In this document: one piece after another, positions 25,912-38,721 of the stretch | Layout: every line of letters begins with the position of its first letter | Position numbering within the stretch: the stretch's first letter is position 1 | Assembly: GCA_022360445.1 (NCBI GenBank) | Contig: JAKSCV010000002.1 | Coordinates: forward strand, 1-64,000 | DNA: 64,000 nt | Origin: Gammaproteobacteria bacterium | Lineage (GTDB): Bacteria > Pseudomonadota > Gammaproteobacteria > UBA5861 | Direction of reading: 5' to 3' | The notes under the pieces: generated by a model | Told to the model about the DNA's origin: nothing | Seen by the model: only the letters and a program-made list of their open reading frames with translations | The model's database searches: none | Made by a program: the position numbers and the translations under genes

Positions 25912-28287
25912 TTATTCCCTTAGTTTTGCTCCCAGTTGAGCCCCCAAATCACTCAGTATTAACTCAACTGACTCTTCAACTTCTTCATCAGTGAGGGTAC
26001 GGTCATGCGCTTGGAACACGAGCCCCAAAGCAAAGCTTTTAGCACCTTCATCGATATGCTCACCTTCGTATACATCGAATAAGATAACTTCGCCTAAATA
26101 CGTAGGAGAGATGTCTGCAATACAATTTGCAATTTTTTGATAAGGTATCGACTCATCAACTATTACAGATATATCTCGGCGGACTGCCGGAAATCTGGAG
26201 ATTTTCCCGTACTCTGGAACAGCGGCATGCCCAAACACTTCTGCATCCAGTTCAAACATAAGGGCACTCTGACTCAGAGACAAACTTTCCTGTAAAGCAG
26301 GGTGGAGCCGGCCTATCCAACCAATGGATTTCCCATGAGCCAGAATTTGTGCCGATTGCCCTGGGTGAAGCGCAGGATGTTCTGCTCTCATAAAAATAGT
26401 CTTTGCATCGCAACTTAACTGTAAAATACTTTCTACATCCGCTTTAATATCAAAAAAGTCAACTTCCCGGACAGTTTGAGACCACTGCTCCGGCGCCGCC
26501 CAGCCACTCACTAACCCAGCCAGCACTTTTTTCTGTTTAAGTTCAGTATCTTGTAGCACAAATTTTAGGCCATATTCAAAAACTTTTATTTGATTTTGTT
26601 GCCTTTTTAAATTTTTTTGCAAGGTTTCCAGAAGGCCTGGCCATAATCCAACGCGCATCACAGACAGCTCAGATGAAATGGGGTTAGCCAACTCAAGCAC
26701 GGCTTCGCCTGGATACACTTTCTCTTGAATTTGATGGTTAACGAAGCTGAAGGTAACGACCTCATGGTAGCCTCGTTGAACTAATCTCTTTAAAAGCTCT
26801 TCCTGAGACTTCTCCTGATGCTTGTATGTCGATATGGTAGGCGCAATTTCATACGCAGTTCTCGGAAGCTTATCGTAGCCATGGACCCGCGCCAATTCTT
26901 CAATGTAGTCAGCTTCAATATTTAAATCATACCGAAAGCTCGGAGGCGTCACTCGCCAACCTTCATTGCAATGCGTCCATTCAATATTCAAGCGCGTCAA
27001 CACATCCTCAATATCGGTGTCATCAAAAGTAATACCCAGCACAACCCCTATTCTATTTTTACGCAGCAAGGCCCCTGTTGATATACGATGTTGCTGAGGA
27101 ATATTGACTTCAAAAACCGGCCCAACTTCTCCCCCTGTAATCGCTGTTAAGAGTTTTGTGGCCCGCTCGATGGCATCCCGTTGCAAATCAGGGTCAACAC
27201 CACGTTCAAAGCGATGTGCTGAATCTGTATAGAGGTTATACCGACGTGATTTACCGATAATATGCTCCGGCAAGAACGCCGCAGCCTCCAGTAAAATATT
27301 TTGAGTGGATTCCGTAACCGCACTGCTTTGACCACCCATCACGCCACCCATTGCCAGCACGCCTTGGGCGTCCGCGATCACAGTCGTGTTCTCATTAAGC
27401 GCCACATTTTCACCGTTAAGAAGCGTCAGAGGTTCACTTGGGAATGCCTTGCGAACGTTAATACTCGTGTCGATTTTGTCCAAATCAAACGCATGCATGG
27501 GCTGACCTAATTCCAACATGAGCATATTGGTAATGTCGACTGCGGGAGAAATCGGCCGTATACCACTGCGCCTTAAACGTTCTTTTAACCACAGAGGAGA
27601 AACGGCCGATGCATTAACGTTTCGGATGATGCGTCCAACATATCGTGAACAACCTGAACCTTCAGACAACTCAACGCTCATGACATCGTCGATGACTGGA
27701 GTAACGGGGCTCGTGTCTGGTAGAGTGATATCACATCGATTGCGAACACCTACTTCCCGAGCAACACCCCGTATTGAAAAGCAATCGGCTCGATTAGGTG
27801 TCAAATCCACATCCAAAACCGGGTCAGCCAGGTTGAGGTAGTCATATACCTCAAACCCCAGGGGGGCATCGTCAGGTAGAACCATCAAACCGTCAGACGC
27901 TGTCGCTAAAGCAAGTTCAGCTTCTGAACACAACATTCCGTACGATGGAACACCCCGAATTTTTGATTTTTTTATTTTAAAACCATTGGGTAACTTTGCG
28001 CCAACCGTTGCAAATGGAACGCGCAGCCCGACTTTCACATTCGGTGCACCACACACCACTTCAACCTCGCTCTCACCACCGAAGTCAACTTCACAGACTT
28101 TGAGTTTATCCGCATTAGGATGGTGTTTTACTGCTACGACTTGAGCAATCAATACGCCGTTAAAAAATGGAGCCGCGGGCTCGACATCATCAACTTCCAG
28201 CCCAAGCATCGTCAGCTGTTCGGCAAGCTCTTCTGTTCCAATAGGTGGGTTGACCCACTCCCTTAACCACTTTTCACTAACTTTCAT
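25912..28287 (-). CDS. pheT: Phenylalanine-tRNA ligase beta subunit
   Basis: 791 residues from the ATG at 28287; a TTG immediately upstream is in frame but less likely. The N-terminal tRNA-binding domain ([20 protein letters not shown]), the B3/B4 editing domain, B5 and the C-terminal anticodon-binding FDX-ACB domain are present in order. It forms an alpha2-beta2 enzyme with PheS. Confidence 0.96.
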   Translation of the reverse strand: MKVSEKWLREWVNPPIGTEELAEQLTMLGLEVDDVEPAAPFFNGVLIAQVVAVKHHPNADKLKVCEVDFGGESEVEVVCGAPNVKVGLRVPFATVGAKLPNGFKIKKSKIRGVPSYGMLCSEAELALATASDGLMVLPDDAPLGFEVYDYLNLADPVLDVDLTPNRADCFSIRGVAREVGVRNRCDITLPDTSPVTPVIDDVMSVELSEGSGCSRYVGRIIRNVNASAVSPLWLKERLRRSGIRPISPAVDITNMLMLELGQPMHAFDLDKIDTSINVRKAFPSEPLTLLNGENVALNENTTVIADAQGVLAMGGVMGGQSSAVTESTQNILLEAAAFLPEHIIGKSRRYNLYTDSAHRFERGVDPDLQRDAIERATKLLTAITGGEVGPVFEVNIPQQHRISTGALLRKNRIGVVLGITFDDTDIEDVLTRLNIEWTHCNEGWRVTPPSFRYDLNIEADYIEELARVHGYDKLPRTAYEIAPTISTYKHQEKSQEELLKRLVQRGYHEVVTFSFVNHQIQEKVYPGEAVLELANPISSELSVMRVGLWPGLLETLQKNLKRQQNQIKVFEYGLKFVLQDTELKQKKVLAGLVSGWAAPEQWSQTVREVDFFDIKADVESILQLSCDAKTIFMRAEHPALHPGQSAQILAHGKSIGWIGRLHPALQESLSLSQSALMFELDAEVFGHAAVPEYGKISRFPAVRRDISVIVDESIPYQKIANCIADISPTYLGEVILFDVYEGEHIDEGAKSFALGLVFQAHDRTLTDEEVEESVELILSDLGAQLGAKLRE

Positions 28288-28340
28288 CAACGGCCCTTCA
28301 ACACTGCGCTTAGCACAGGAGAGAAATACGACAGTAAATC

Positions 28341-29381
<1,041 letters not shown>

Positions 29382-29425
29382 TTATCTGTGAATTAAAATA
29401 AACAATCAAAATAGTTAATGGGCTT

Positions 29426-29785
29426 TTATGTGGCCAAACTTTGTTTGGCTTTTTCGGCTAGTGCTTCAAAGGCAGGCATGTCGTTGACAGCTAAATCAGC
29501 CAGCACTTTTCGGTCAATCTCTACACCAGCCTTAGACAGACCATCTATCAAACGGCTGTAGGATAAATCGCACATCCGCGCGGCAGCATTAATACGAACA
29601 ATCCATAACTGTCGAAACTGGCGCTTCTTCTGTCTTCGGTCCCGATAAGCATACTGGCCTGCTTTGGTCACTGCTTGCTTAGCAACACGATAAACACGAC
29701 TGCGAGCACCTTGGTAACCTTTAGCTTTCTTCAATACCTTTTTGTGGCGAGCACGAGCGGTCACGCCTCTTTTGACTCTTGGCAT
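29426..29785 (-). CDS. rplT: 50S ribosomal protein L20
   Basis: 119 residues. The long basic N-terminal helix ([20 protein letters not shown]) and the globular end with [12 protein letters not shown] are typical. L20 is needed for early 50S assembly and in E. coli represses its own operon by binding the mRNA ahead of rpmI. It lies 12 bp downstream of rpmI. Confidence 0.97.
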   Translation of the reverse strand: MPRVKRGVTARARHKKVLKKAKGYQGARSRVYRVAKQAVTKAGQYAYRDRRQKKRQFRQLWIVRINAAARMCDLSYSRLIDGLSKAGVEIDRKVLADLAVNDMPAFEALAEKAKQSLAT

Positions 29786-29797
29786 CTTTTATATCCT

Positions 29798-29995
29798 CTA
29801 CGAGTTAGGCAGCATGCGGGTTACTAAAGGCTTATCAACATCATTAACCATTGATGTTGACCCTAATTGCCGTTTCCGCTTTGAACTTTTCTTTGTCAAA
29901 ATATGGCGCAAATGAGACTGCCGACGCTTAAATCCCCCGGAACCGGTTCGCTTAAAACGTTTTGCAGCACCGCGATTCGTTTTTAACTTTGGCAC
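29798..29995 (-). CDS. rpmI: 50S ribosomal protein L35
   Basis: 65 residues: [20 protein letters not shown] at the start and a basic [12 protein letters not shown] stretch. Its 91-bp spacer to infC can fold (GCGGTAG/CTACTCCG with a bulge), the place where L20 autoregulation acts in E. coli; whether it does here is inferred. Confidence 0.96.
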   Translation of the reverse strand: MPKLKTNRGAAKRFKRTGSGGFKRRQSHLRHILTKKSSKRKRQLGSTSMVNDVDKPLVTRMLPNS

Positions 29996-30086
29996 TTTTC
30001 ATACTCCCGTTGCATTTTCTAAGATAAAAAAGCCTGGGCAGGTCGGAGTAGACGCTACCGCAGGTCACTTCATGGAATTATGGCAA

Positions 30087-30608
30087 CTACTTCCCTCTTT
30101 TGGGCGCAAGCACCATAACCATCTGCCGCCCTTCAAACTTAGGATATTGTTCAACAATACCATAGGCCGCAAGATCTTCTTCTATGCGCTTAAGAACCTC
30201 TGCCCCAAGTTCTTTATGAGCCATTTCCCGCCCTCTGAAGCGCATCGTTACTTTTGTTTTATCTCCATTTTCTAAAAACTTAATCAGGCTTTTCAACTTG
30301 ACCTGATAATCACCGGAATCCGTTCCTGGGCGAAACTTAATTTCCTTAATTTGAGTCTGTTTTTGTTTCTTCTTGGCCGCATGCTGTTTTTTATTTTGAT
30401 CAAACCTGAAACGACCATAGTCCATAATCCGGCAAACGGGCGGATCCACATTCGGTGAAATTTCAACCAAGTCTTGCCCTTCTTCGGCAGCCGCTTTGAG
30501 CGCCTCTTCAATAGAAACAACACCAATCTGATTACCATCAAGCCCGATTAAACGCACCTGTCGGGCTTCAATATCCTGATTTACCCGATTTTTTTTTGCT
30601 ATTGCGAT
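30087..30608 (-). CDS. infC: Translation initiation factor IF-3, non-canonical AUC start
   Basis: 173 residues if translation starts at ATC (30608-30606). An AAGGGGG lies 8 nt upstream, the ideal distance. The extra N-terminal part ([18 protein letters not shown]) aligns with the N-domain of other IF3 proteins; the first conventional start (GTG 30557) would cut it off. The rest shows VDLVEISP-like [18 protein letters not shown] and the C-terminal [10 protein letters not shown]. infC genes generally use AUU, AUC or AUA so that IF3 represses its own initiation. ATA at 30602 is the alternative. Confidence 0.92.
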   Translation of the reverse strand: MAIAKKNRVNQDIEARQVRLIGLDGNQIGVVSIEEALKAAAEEGQDLVEISPNVDPPVCRIMDYGRFRFDQNKKQHAAKKKQKQTQIKEIKFRPGTDSGDYQVKLKSLIKFLENGDKTKVTMRFRGREMAHKELGAEVLKRIEEDLAAYGIVEQYPKFEGRQMVMVLAPKRGK

Positions 30609-30629
30609 TGCAAAGTCCCCCTTGACAAA

Positions 30630-32540
30630 TTACAACGTTCGATTGAGCGTATCGCCCAATACCTTTTTCTGGAATTCCGCCAACGCGAAAGTGCCGAGTT
30701 CTTCACCCTCCCGCGTCCGTACGGAAACGGTCTCGTCTTCGATTTCTTTATCACCTACAATCAACATATAGGGAATTCGAAGGAGCGTACTCTCTCGAAT
30801 TTTAAAACCGACTTTTTCGTTCCTCAAGTCCGATCGCACACGGACTCCGCTCTTAAGCAACTGCCTGGCCACATTATCCGCGTAACTCTTCTGTTTGTCC
30901 GTAATATTAAATACGACAGCCTGAACCGGAGACAACCATACCGGCAGCTTACCTGCATGGTGCTCAAGTAATATACCGATAAAACGCTCTAAGGAACCTA
31001 AGATAGCGCGGTGAATCATAACCGGTGTTTGCCGGTTATCATCTTCATCAATGTATGTCGCACCCAATCGCTCGGGCATAGAAAAGTCCAGCTGAATGGT
31101 ACCACATTGCCATACGCGATTGAGACAGTCGCGCAAAGAAAACTCAATTTTGGGGCCGTAAAACGCCCCTTCTCCAAGCTGCAGTTCAAAGGGCAGATAC
31201 TTGTCTTCCAGAGATTTTTGTAACGCTGCTTCAGACCGGTCCCAAACCTCATCCGAACCCACTCTGTTTTCAGGTCGGGTCGATAGTTTAATAGAAATAT
31301 CACTGAACCCGAATTGCTCGTATACCTCATAAATAATATCAATCAGTATAGATACTTCTTCTTGCACCTGCTCTTCAGTACAAAAGATATGAGCATCATC
31401 CTGAGTAAACCCGCGGACTCGCATTAATCCATGCAAGGTGCCGGAAGGTTCGTTCCTCAAACAAGACCCGAACTCGGCCATTCGGATGGGTAAGTCTCTA
31501 TAAGACTTAAGCCCTTGATTGAAGATTTGAACGTGGCCTGGGCAATTCATTGGCTTCAGGGCATATTCACGATTTTCTGACTCGGTCACGAACATATCGT
31601 CATGAAACTTTTCCCAGTGCCCAGACTTTTCCCACAAAGAACGATCCATGATTTGAGGAGCTTTCACTTCCCCATAGTCATATTTATCCAATACAGAACG
31701 AATATACGATTCGATCTGCCGATAAACAGTCCAGCCGTTAGGGTGCCAAAAAACCAGGCCCGGCGCTTCGGGTTGAAAGTGAAATAAGTCGAGCTGCTTA
31801 CCTAACTTACGGTGATCCCGTTTCTCTGCTTCTTCAATACGGTGTAAATAAGCGTTCAGTTGCTTCTTGTCGGGCCACGCAGTGCCGTAGATCCGTTGCA
31901 GCATCTCATTATTGGAATCACCACGCCAATAAGCACCGGCAACCTTTGTTAACTTAAAAGCTTTAATATGCCTTGTACTGGGAACATGCGGCCCCCGACA
32001 CAGATCAACAAAATCCCCTTGCTGGTAAAAAGAAAGCACTTCCCCAGCTGGGATATCAGCAATAATTTCTGCTTTGTATTCCTCACCGAGGTTTCGAAAA
32101 AACTGGATGGCCTCATCCCGGTCTTTCAGCGAGCGCGCAACGGGGAGATCAGCTTTGACCAGTTCTTGCATTTTCGTCTCAATGGCACTGAGGTCCTCGG
32201 GCGTAAACGGCCGCTCGTATGCAAAGTCATAGTAAAAGCCATCATCGATAACCGGTCCAATGGTAACCTGTGCCGAAGGAAACAAGGACTTCACCGCTTG
32301 CGCCAGCAAATGTGCACAGGAGTGGCGGATGATCTCCAACCCTTCGTCATCCCGGCTCGTTATAATGGCCAGTTCAGCATTCTGTTCAATAGAAAAACTC
32401 ACATCGCGCAACACACCGTCCACACGACCGGCGAGTGCAGCTTTAGCAAGCCCTGAACCAATCGCTTTGGCAACTTCGACAACCTGAACGGGCCCATCAA
32501 AAGTACGTTGACTTCCATCAGGAAGCGTAATTACTGGCAT
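30630..32540 (-). CDS. thrS: Threonine-tRNA ligase
   Basis: 636 residues from the ATG at 32540. The order is TGS domain (residues 1-61), editing domain with [12 protein letters not shown], class II catalytic core with [10 protein letters not shown] (zinc Cys) and [12 protein letters not shown], and C-terminal anticodon-binding domain. The frame extends upstream by 19 codons that carry no similarity. It begins the thrS-infC-rpmI-rplT-pheST-ihfA run. Confidence 0.96.
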   Translation of the reverse strand: MPVITLPDGSQRTFDGPVQVVEVAKAIGSGLAKAALAGRVDGVLRDVSFSIEQNAELAIITSRDDEGLEIIRHSCAHLLAQAVKSLFPSAQVTIGPVIDDGFYYDFAYERPFTPEDLSAIETKMQELVKADLPVARSLKDRDEAIQFFRNLGEEYKAEIIADIPAGEVLSFYQQGDFVDLCRGPHVPSTRHIKAFKLTKVAGAYWRGDSNNEMLQRIYGTAWPDKKQLNAYLHRIEEAEKRDHRKLGKQLDLFHFQPEAPGLVFWHPNGWTVYRQIESYIRSVLDKYDYGEVKAPQIMDRSLWEKSGHWEKFHDDMFVTESENREYALKPMNCPGHVQIFNQGLKSYRDLPIRMAEFGSCLRNEPSGTLHGLMRVRGFTQDDAHIFCTEEQVQEEVSILIDIIYEVYEQFGFSDISIKLSTRPENRVGSDEVWDRSEAALQKSLEDKYLPFELQLGEGAFYGPKIEFSLRDCLNRVWQCGTIQLDFSMPERLGATYIDEDDNRQTPVMIHRAILGSLERFIGILLEHHAGKLPVWLSPVQAVVFNITDKQKSYADNVARQLLKSGVRVRSDLRNEKVGFKIRESTLLRIPYMLIVGDKEIEDETVSVRTREGEELGTFALAEFQKKVLGDTLNRTL

Positions 32541-32807
32541 AAAAATCCCTGGTAATCTCTTAAAGACTTGAAGCGCGGAATCCGCAATTATGAACAAATA
32601 TAGGACAGTTCAAAAATCATAATCCAAGAAAACCTAAGAATTCTGGCTGTTTATGAGGAAAAAATCAACTGATCGGGCTCATTATCTAAGCCGTGATCTG
32701 TATCAAACTACTGCTCTCTCTTAAGTATTATAAAAGTTATGTTATTGAAATAAAGGCTGGTCAGCCACATATTGCTTATCAATTGGAAAATTAATGACGA
32801 GGCATTC
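32541..32807. other. thrS/clpB divergent intergenic region
   Basis: 267 bp, AT-rich, with promoters for both genes expected. I see no convincing sigma32 promoter for clpB and no thrS operator that I can define. No gene is seen. Confidence 0.4.
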
Positions 32808-35405
32808 ATGAGAATCGACAAACTGACAAATAAATTTCAGCTTGCACTGCAAGATGCTCAGTCGATTGCAGTCGGTAAAGATCATCAGTTCATTACGTCA
32901 GAGCATTTATTGGCAGCCTTCATCGACCAACCGGACGGTGGTATCAAAAACTTGCTCGCACAAGCAGGAGGGGACCTCAACACACTGCGTGGGGCATTGG
33001 AAGAGCGACTCTCCTCATTACCGTCTGTGTCTGGCACAGAGGGTGACGTCCACATATCAAACGATTTAGGGAAGCTTTTGAATGTGTGTGACAAAATGGC
33101 CCAACAACGTGGCGACCAATTCATTTCTAGTGAGATGTTTCTCCTGGCATCCATTGAAGACAAAGGTCAACTGAGTAGCCTACTGAAACAATCAGGGCTC
33201 ACAAAAGCATCGCTTGAAAAAACCATTGATGCCATCCGCGGTGGGCAGGCCGTCAACGACCCGAACACGGAAGAACAAAGGCAAGCTCTGGAAAAATACA
33301 CCATTGATCTGACCGCAAGAGCCGAGGAAGGCAAGCTAGACCCGGTTATTGGGCGAGATGAAGAAATCCGCCGGGCTATTCAGGTTCTCCAGCGCCGAAC
33401 CAAAAACAATCCAGTTTTAATCGGCGAACCCGGCGTGGGAAAAACCGCGATCGTCGAAGGCCTAGCATTGCGGATCATCAATAGTGAAGTACCCGAAGCC
33501 CTGAAAAATAAGCGTCTCTTGTCGCTGGACATGGGGTCACTGATTGCGGGCGCCAAATTCCGCGGCGAGTTTGAAGAACGCCTGAAAGGAGTATTGAATG
33601 ACCTCGCCAAGCAGGAAGGCCAAATTATTCTTTTCATTGACGAACTCCACACCATGGTGGGAGCAGGAAAAGCAGAAGGCGCCATGGATGCTGGCAATAT
33701 GCTAAAACCTGCTTTGGCACGCGGCGAGCTGCACTGCATTGGTGCAACAACCTTGGATGAATACCGACAGTACATCGAAAAAGATGCGGCACTAGAGCGA
33801 CGATTTCAAAAAATCCTGGTTGATGAGCCGAATGTCGAAGACACCATCGCCATTCTCCGTGGGTTAAAAGAACGCTACGAGGTTCACCACGGCGTTGATA
33901 TTACAGACCCAGCAATCGTGGCTGCCGCAACACTGTCTCACCGCTACATTTCAGACCGTCAGTTGCCAGACAAAGCCATCGACCTGATCGATGAAGCTGC
34001 CTCCAGAATCCGAATAGAAATTGACTCCAAACCGGAGTCGATGGACAAGCTGGAGCGCCAGTTAATCCAACTGAAAATCGAACGGGAGGCATTAGCCAAA
34101 GAAGAGGATGATGCCTCACGCAAGCGCCTGAGCACCCTCGAAGAGCGAATCACAAACCTGGAACGTGAGTATGCTGATCTGGAAGAAATCTGGAACTCAG
34201 AAAAAGCCGCTGTTCAAGGCTCCACACTCATTAAAGAACACCTTGAGCAAGCTCGCCAAGAACTGGAAACAGCCCGGCGAAGTGGCGACTTGGCAAAAAT
34301 GTCAGAGCTTCAATATGGACAAATACCCAGCTTGGAAAAACAACTGGATATGGCAGCTCAAGCAGAAATGCAGGAAATGAAACTGCTGCGCAACAAAGTG
34401 ACTGAAGAAGAAGTCGCTGAGGTCGTATCAAAATGGACGGGTATCCCCATCAGCAAAATGCTCGAAAGCGAAAAAGAAAAGCTGCTGGCGATGGAGGAGG
34501 TTCTGTCGAGCAAGGTTGTTGGGCAGTCTGAGGCCGTTTCTGCGGTGTCCGATGCCATCCGGCGGGCGCAAGCAGGGCTCTCTGACCCCAACCGGCCAAA
34601 TGGCAGCTTTTTATTCCTTGGTCCTACCGGCGTGGGAAAAACAGAGTTGACAAAATCACTGGCCAAGTTCCTGTTTGATACCCAGGACGCCATTATCCGC
34701 ATCGATATGTCTGAATTTATGGAAAAGCATTCGGTCGCTCGGCTGATTGGCGCGCCACCGGGGTATGTCGGGTATGAAGAAGGCGGTTATTTAACTGAAG
34801 CCGTACGACGTAAGCCCTACTCGGTTATCTTGCTCGATGAAATTGAAAAAGCACACCCAGATGTTTTCAACATTTTACTCCAAGTGCTGGATGACGGCCG
34901 CTTAACTGATGGCCATGGCCGCACAGTCGACTTCAGAAACACAGTGGTGATCATGACGTCTAATCTGGGCAGCCAAGTTATTCAAGAGCTTTCGGGTGAG
35001 GAAAACTATGCCACGATGAAATCATCTGTGATGGAAATCATTGGGCAACACTTCCGTCCCGAATTCATTAACCGCGTCGATGAAATCGTCGTGTTCCATC
35101 CCCTCGGACGCGAACAAATCCGGGCGGTTGCAAAAATCCAGCTTGAGTACTTATCAAAACGTCTAGCGGAGCGCACTCTAAAGCTTCGCCTATCGGATGA
35201 GGCGCTTGATGCCATTGCAGAAAGTGGCTACGACCCCGTTTATGGCGCAAGGCCACTCAAACGCGCGATTCAACAGCGTTTGGAAAATCCGCTGGCACAA
35301 GAGTTGTTACGCGGGCGCTTTGTACCTGACGATGTCATTGAGGTGACTTTGAAAGACGGCGAGTTAATATTTAACAAAGCCCCTCAAACAACTGAGGCGG
35401 CCTGA
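32808..35405 (+). CDS. clpB: ATP-dependent disaggregase ClpB
   Basis: 865 residues from the ATG at 32808. The Clp N-domain (about 1-145), first AAA module with [13 protein letters not shown] near 203, the coiled-coil middle domain (about 400-525, which marks ClpB rather than ClpA/C), and the second AAA module with [12 protein letters not shown] near 605 are all present. It resolubilises aggregates with DnaK. Walker B motifs (IDELHTM and LLDEIEKAH) are intact. Confidence 0.97.
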   Translation: MRIDKLTNKFQLALQDAQSIAVGKDHQFITSEHLLAAFIDQPDGGIKNLLAQAGGDLNTLRGALEERLSSLPSVSGTEGDVHISNDLGKLLNVCDKMAQQRGDQFISSEMFLLASIEDKGQLSSLLKQSGLTKASLEKTIDAIRGGQAVNDPNTEEQRQALEKYTIDLTARAEEGKLDPVIGRDEEIRRAIQVLQRRTKNNPVLIGEPGVGKTAIVEGLALRIINSEVPEALKNKRLLSLDMGSLIAGAKFRGEFEERLKGVLNDLAKQEGQIILFIDELHTMVGAGKAEGAMDAGNMLKPALARGELHCIGATTLDEYRQYIEKDAALERRFQKILVDEPNVEDTIAILRGLKERYEVHHGVDITDPAIVAAATLSHRYISDRQLPDKAIDLIDEAASRIRIEIDSKPESMDKLERQLIQLKIEREALAKEEDDASRKRLSTLEERITNLEREYADLEEIWNSEKAAVQGSTLIKEHLEQARQELETARRSGDLAKMSELQYGQIPSLEKQLDMAAQAEMQEMKLLRNKVTEEEVAEVVSKWTGIPISKMLESEKEKLLAMEEVLSSKVVGQSEAVSAVSDAIRRAQAGLSDPNRPNGSFLFLGPTGVGKTELTKSLAKFLFDTQDAIIRIDMSEFMEKHSVARLIGAPPGYVGYEEGGYLTEAVRRKPYSVILLDEIEKAHPDVFNILLQVLDDGRLTDGHGRTVDFRNTVVIMTSNLGSQVIQELSGEENYATMKSSVMEIIGQHFRPEFINRVDEIVVFHPLGREQIRAVAKIQLEYLSKRLAERTLKLRLSDEALDAIAESGYDPVYGARPLKRAIQQRLENPLAQELLRGRFVPDDVIEVTLKDGELIFNKAPQTTEAA

Positions 35406-35417
35406 TCAAACCGTAAT

Positions 35418-35442
35418 GGTTGCGCTCCGCTTGGGGCGCACC
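35418..35442 (+). terminator. Possible clpB terminator hairpin
   Basis: GGTTGCGCTCC pairs with GGGGCGCACC around a GCTT loop (about 10 bp with one bulge), 13 bp after the clpB stop. There is no T run after it, so it may be a pause or stability hairpin. Confidence 0.35.
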
Positions 35443-35486
35443 GGTTCTGAACGCCATCGCGGCCTTGCGCACGTACGGAGAACATC

Positions 35487-36290
35487 ATCAGCACGCCTGG
35501 GACTTTTGGTCCAATCGAAATCTATTGCCTCTTAGTCTTTGCCGCATTCTTAAGCGGCTTCGTCGATAGCATTGCCGGCGGTGGTGGCCTGATTTCCCTG
35601 CCGGCTTTGCTGCTCGCAGGCGTATCCCCCACCGAAGCGCTTGCAACGAATAAGTTACAAAGCAGTTTTGGCAGCGGCGCAGCAGCCGGTACATTCATCC
35701 TTAAAGGGTTCGTATCACCCTCACAGATGCTACCAGCCATTACCTGCACCTTCACCGGCGCGGCAGCCGGTACCTTGTGTGTACAAGTTATGAATACCCT
35801 CCTGCTCACACAGCTCATTCCCCTGCTACTCATCGGTTTTGCGATGTATTTTGCATTATCTTCAAGATTGAGCGATGCCGATTCACACGCCCGCCTTTCC
35901 GTTCCAATTTTTTCAATTATTTTTGGCCTGCTCATTGGCTTTTACGACGGCTTCTTTGGCCCGGGAACCGGCTCATTTTTTGCCTTGGCCTTTATTCTGT
36001 TACTGGGGTACAACACCCGCAGAGCCACCGCTCACAGCAAAGTTTTAAACTTTACGAGCAATCTAGCCTCCCTGCTCTTTTTTACTTTGGGAGGACACGT
36101 TTTGTGGGGAACAGGCCTGATGATGGGCTGCGCCCAACTGATAGGTGCATCACTCGGAGCCAGACTTGTTATAGAAAAAGGAACCTCTTTGGTGCGCATC
36201 ATGCTGGTTTCCACATCTGTGGTCATTTCAGCTATCCTGATTACCAGGAACCCTGATCACTTTTTAATTCATTTATTTTCACCGGGTTAG
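35487..36290 (+). CDS. TSUP-family permease (TauE/SafE, YfcA-like) with no conventional start
   Basis: About 267 residues if it starts at an ATC at 35487. The first helix region with FVDSIAGGGGLISLPALL and the mid-protein GFYDGFFGPGTGSF plus LNFTSNLASL are the YfcA/TSUP signatures; about eight helices. The first GTG/TTG/ATG in frame (TTG 35607) lies after the GGGG motif and would delete the first helix. A GGAG lies six nt before ATC 35487, and an ACG at 35493 could be a lost ATG. The substrate may be an anion such as sulfite or a sulfonate, but is unknown. Confidence 0.8.
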   Translation: MSTPGTFGPIEIYCLLVFAAFLSGFVDSIAGGGGLISLPALLLAGVSPTEALATNKLQSSFGSGAAAGTFILKGFVSPSQMLPAITCTFTGAAAGTLCVQVMNTLLLTQLIPLLLIGFAMYFALSSRLSDADSHARLSVPIFSIIFGLLIGFYDGFFGPGTGSFFALAFILLLGYNTRRATAHSKVLNFTSNLASLLFFTLGGHVLWGTGLMMGCAQLIGASLGARLVIEKGTSLVRIMLVSTSVVISAILITRNPDHFLIHLFSPG

Positions 36291-36412
36291 TGCACGAGCC
36301 ACTTTGGCTAAAAACCACGCCATAACCTCGGTCTATCCGTCACTTTTTTTCAACTCACACTCACGGTATATTCATACACCAATACTACTGGTCAGCCGGG
36401 CTCGCGTTGCAT

Positions 36413-37288
36413 ATGAAAAAAATACTGTTATGCCTGCCATTTCTCGTGATGATTCAGGGCTGCATGCTGCAGCTCACGTATAACAATTTGAACTGGATTA
36501 TCCCCTGGTATGCTTCAGACTACATCACACTCAACCACTCCCAAAAAACGGTTTTCGATGAAACGCTTCAGAACGTTTTAAACTGGCACCGAGAAACACA
36601 GCTACCCGCCTATGCAACATGGCTGGATACTCTTCAGCATGAGGTTAAAAACAAGCACATTTACAGTACTGGTGACATCGCCTCACACGCTCAAGTCATT
36701 CACCGTTTCTATCAGCAATTGGTTACCACTCTTACGCCTGAGATCATTGCGCTCTTCAGCCAGATTTCTCAATCCCAAGCCGAAAGCTTTTTTAACGCGC
36801 TGGCCAAGAGTAATCTCGAGTGGAAGAAAAAGAACCTGAACAAACCGCCCGAAAAACACGTAGCAGAACGCCAAAAAAACATGAGCGAGAGGCTTGAAAA
36901 CTGGATCGGCCCGTTTACAAAGCCCCAACAAAGTATGATTTACTCTTGGGTAACCTCACTGCAGCCAACCGCGCCTGAGCAACTTCATCAGCGTTATCGC
37001 TGGCAGACCCGCGCTCAAGCACTCGTTAAAACGCTCGATCATCCAGCGTCCAAACGGCAAGCAGAGCGGTTACTCATCGAGCCTCGTCGTTTATGGACAC
37101 AGGAGTATGCTCGGAAAAACGAGATCAACCGCCAAACAACATTGCGCTTTTTACGGGATATCGCCAACAGCCTGACTGGAGCACAACGACAACACCTGAT
37201 ACATAAACTCGGGAAGCTGAGCGGGACTTTAAAAGCTCTCAGCCGACAGCACCAACAAGACAGGCAAAACTTGCCAGGCAATCTGTGA
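36413..37288 (+). CDS. DUF6279-family lipoprotein
   Basis: 291 residues. The N-terminus is a lipoprotein signal: MKKILLCLPFLVMIQGC, with the lipobox ending at Cys near residue 17. The mature part is helical and basic, with LNWIIPWYASDYITL near the start and KTVFDETL, as in DUF6279 lipoproteins. It probably sits on the outer membrane. Function is unknown. The ATG at 36413 is preferred to a TTG two codons earlier. Confidence 0.8.
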   Translation: MKKILLCLPFLVMIQGCMLQLTYNNLNWIIPWYASDYITLNHSQKTVFDETLQNVLNWHRETQLPAYATWLDTLQHEVKNKHIYSTGDIASHAQVIHRFYQQLVTTLTPEIIALFSQISQSQAESFFNALAKSNLEWKKKNLNKPPEKHVAERQKNMSERLENWIGPFTKPQQSMIYSWVTSLQPTAPEQLHQRYRWQTRAQALVKTLDHPASKRQAERLLIEPRRLWTQEYARKNEINRQTTLRFLRDIANSLTGAQRQHLIHKLGKLSGTLKALSRQHQQDRQNLPGNL

Positions 37289-37345
37289 ATCTCAAGGTGG
37301 TTTATACTCCTTACTCAAAGAAACTCATCAGCAAGTAAAAGATAA

Positions 37346-37828
37346 ATGGTTGAAACAGTCCATTCGACAAATGGCACCGGCTATATTCTGCTGGAACCCA
37401 ATCGGTCAGCGAGCTGGAAAGTGAATATGGCGATCATTGGCTTTCTGGCTTTGGCTTGCGGGATTGTCAGCATTTATATGTGGAGTCTGGGGGCCTGGCT
37501 TGTCGCACCGTTTGCCGGGCTCGAGGTCGTTTTCCTATTTACCGCGACTCATATTTTTCTTCACCGTAACAGCTACCGTGAAGTCATTCACTTCAATCCC
37601 ACCAATGTTACAATTGAAAAAGGTCGTTATTACGCCGAGCAAAATTGGCAAATGCTCCGTCATTGGACCCGCGTAGAAGTATTGCATGCCGATCAGACAC
37701 ATTATCTACCTGTGGTGCGCCTCACCTCACACGGCCGTTCAGTCGAAGTGGGCAAGTTCTTGAATGAAGAGGATAAAGACACTCTCCTCAGTCACTTGAG
37801 TCATATCCTCAGTGTCATTAAACGCTAA
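37346..37828 (+). CDS. DUF2244-family membrane protein
   Basis: 160 residues. Two adjacent membrane helices (about 28-50 and 52-73) follow the LEPNRSASWK motif; the C-terminal half (HFNPTNVTIEKGR, then HYLPVVRLTSHGRSVEVGKFL) is a cytoplasmic beta-rich domain, as in DUF2244. Members often lie near cytochrome oxidase genes, which is not the case here. It is convergent with the thioredoxin-like gene. Confidence 0.85.
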   Translation: MVETVHSTNGTGYILLEPNRSASWKVNMAIIGFLALACGIVSIYMWSLGAWLVAPFAGLEVVFLFTATHIFLHRNSYREVIHFNPTNVTIEKGRYYAEQNWQMLRHWTRVEVLHADQTHYLPVVRLTSHGRSVEVGKFLNEEDKDTLLSHLSHILSVIKR

Positions 37829-37860
37829 GTCATTTTTACCTGGATACAAGTGCACTGGCT

Positions 37861-38721
37861 CTAATGCAGCAGTGTAAACATTTTGCGGCGGTACTTTGTG
37901 ACTAACGGATGCGAACCCAGCATTTCAAACACAGACAATAAACCCTGACGTGCGGCACCTTCATTGTACCCAGGGTCTTTTTGCATCAAGACCAAAAGTT
38001 GCTCAAGCCCGGTCTCGTAATCTCCGGATTGCACAAGTTTCATCGCGTAGTTGTACAGCGTTTCGCTGTCTGGCTCACCCGATTCAACGACAGCTTGAAG
38101 TGATTCCAGCGAAGTCCCAGAAGTATCTGCACGCGCCAGATCAACAGTTGCCTGCATTTGCGCGACCTCTGGCGAATCTTTCACTTCTGCCGGCAACGCG
38201 GCAACCAGCTCATCAAATTGATCATAGTTACCTGAGGCAAAAGTAATTTTGAGTTGCGCTAGCGGTATCTCTGGCAAATCTGGGCTTTGTGTTGCGATGG
38301 CTTGCAAGACGGACTGTGCCATTTCCAGATCACCACGATTAATGAGCTCGAACACTTGGCTAATCTCGGTAGCCGCAGTGCTCTCAATATGCCGACTTAA
38401 AAACTCCCGTACTTGCGACTCTGGCAAGGCGCCATTGAACTCATCCACAATTTGACCGTCTTTCAATAATTTGACAGTCGGCAAGCTCTGCACCTGTAAA
38501 TGCTGAGTAATAGCTGGCTGCTCATCTGCATTTACTTTGGCAAGAATAAATCCACCAGCATATTCTTCTGCCAGCTTGGTCAGAATGGGCATTAATGCTT
38601 TACAAGGCGCACACCAATCCGCCCAAAAATCGAGCAGGACAGGAACTTTCATGGATGCTTCAACAACAGTGTTTGAGAAGTTTTCCTGGTTAACGTCAAC
38701 AATAAATTCAGATTCGCTCAT
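37861..38721 (-). CDS. Thioredoxin-TPR co-chaperone (CnoX/YbbN-like)
   Basis: 286 residues from the ATG at 38721. Residues 1-110 form a thioredoxin domain with FWADWCAPCKALMP, so both redox Cys are kept, unlike E. coli CnoX where the first is Ser. Residues 130-286 are TPR-like helices, ending in a GYNEGAARQGLLSVFEML segment as in CnoX/YbbN. Such proteins protect and hand over substrates to GroEL or DnaK under oxidative stress. Confidence 0.87.
   Translation of the reverse strand: MSESEFIVDVNQENFSNTVVEASMKVPVLLDFWADWCAPCKALMPILTKLAEEYAGGFILAKVNADEQPAITQHLQVQSLPTVKLLKDGQIVDEFNGALPESQVREFLSRHIESTAATEISQVFELINRGDLEMAQSVLQAIATQSPDLPEIPLAQLKITFASGNYDQFDELVAALPAEVKDSPEVAQMQATVDLARADTSGTSLESLQAVVESGEPDSETLYNYAMKLVQSGDYETGLEQLLVLMQKDPGYNEGAARQGLLSVFEMLGSHPLVTKYRRKMFTLLH

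Noticed and set aside
32541-32807. Sigma32 heat-shock promoter for clpB
   Set aside because: I could not find a CTTGAA-type -35 with a CCCCAT-type -10 at proper spacing.
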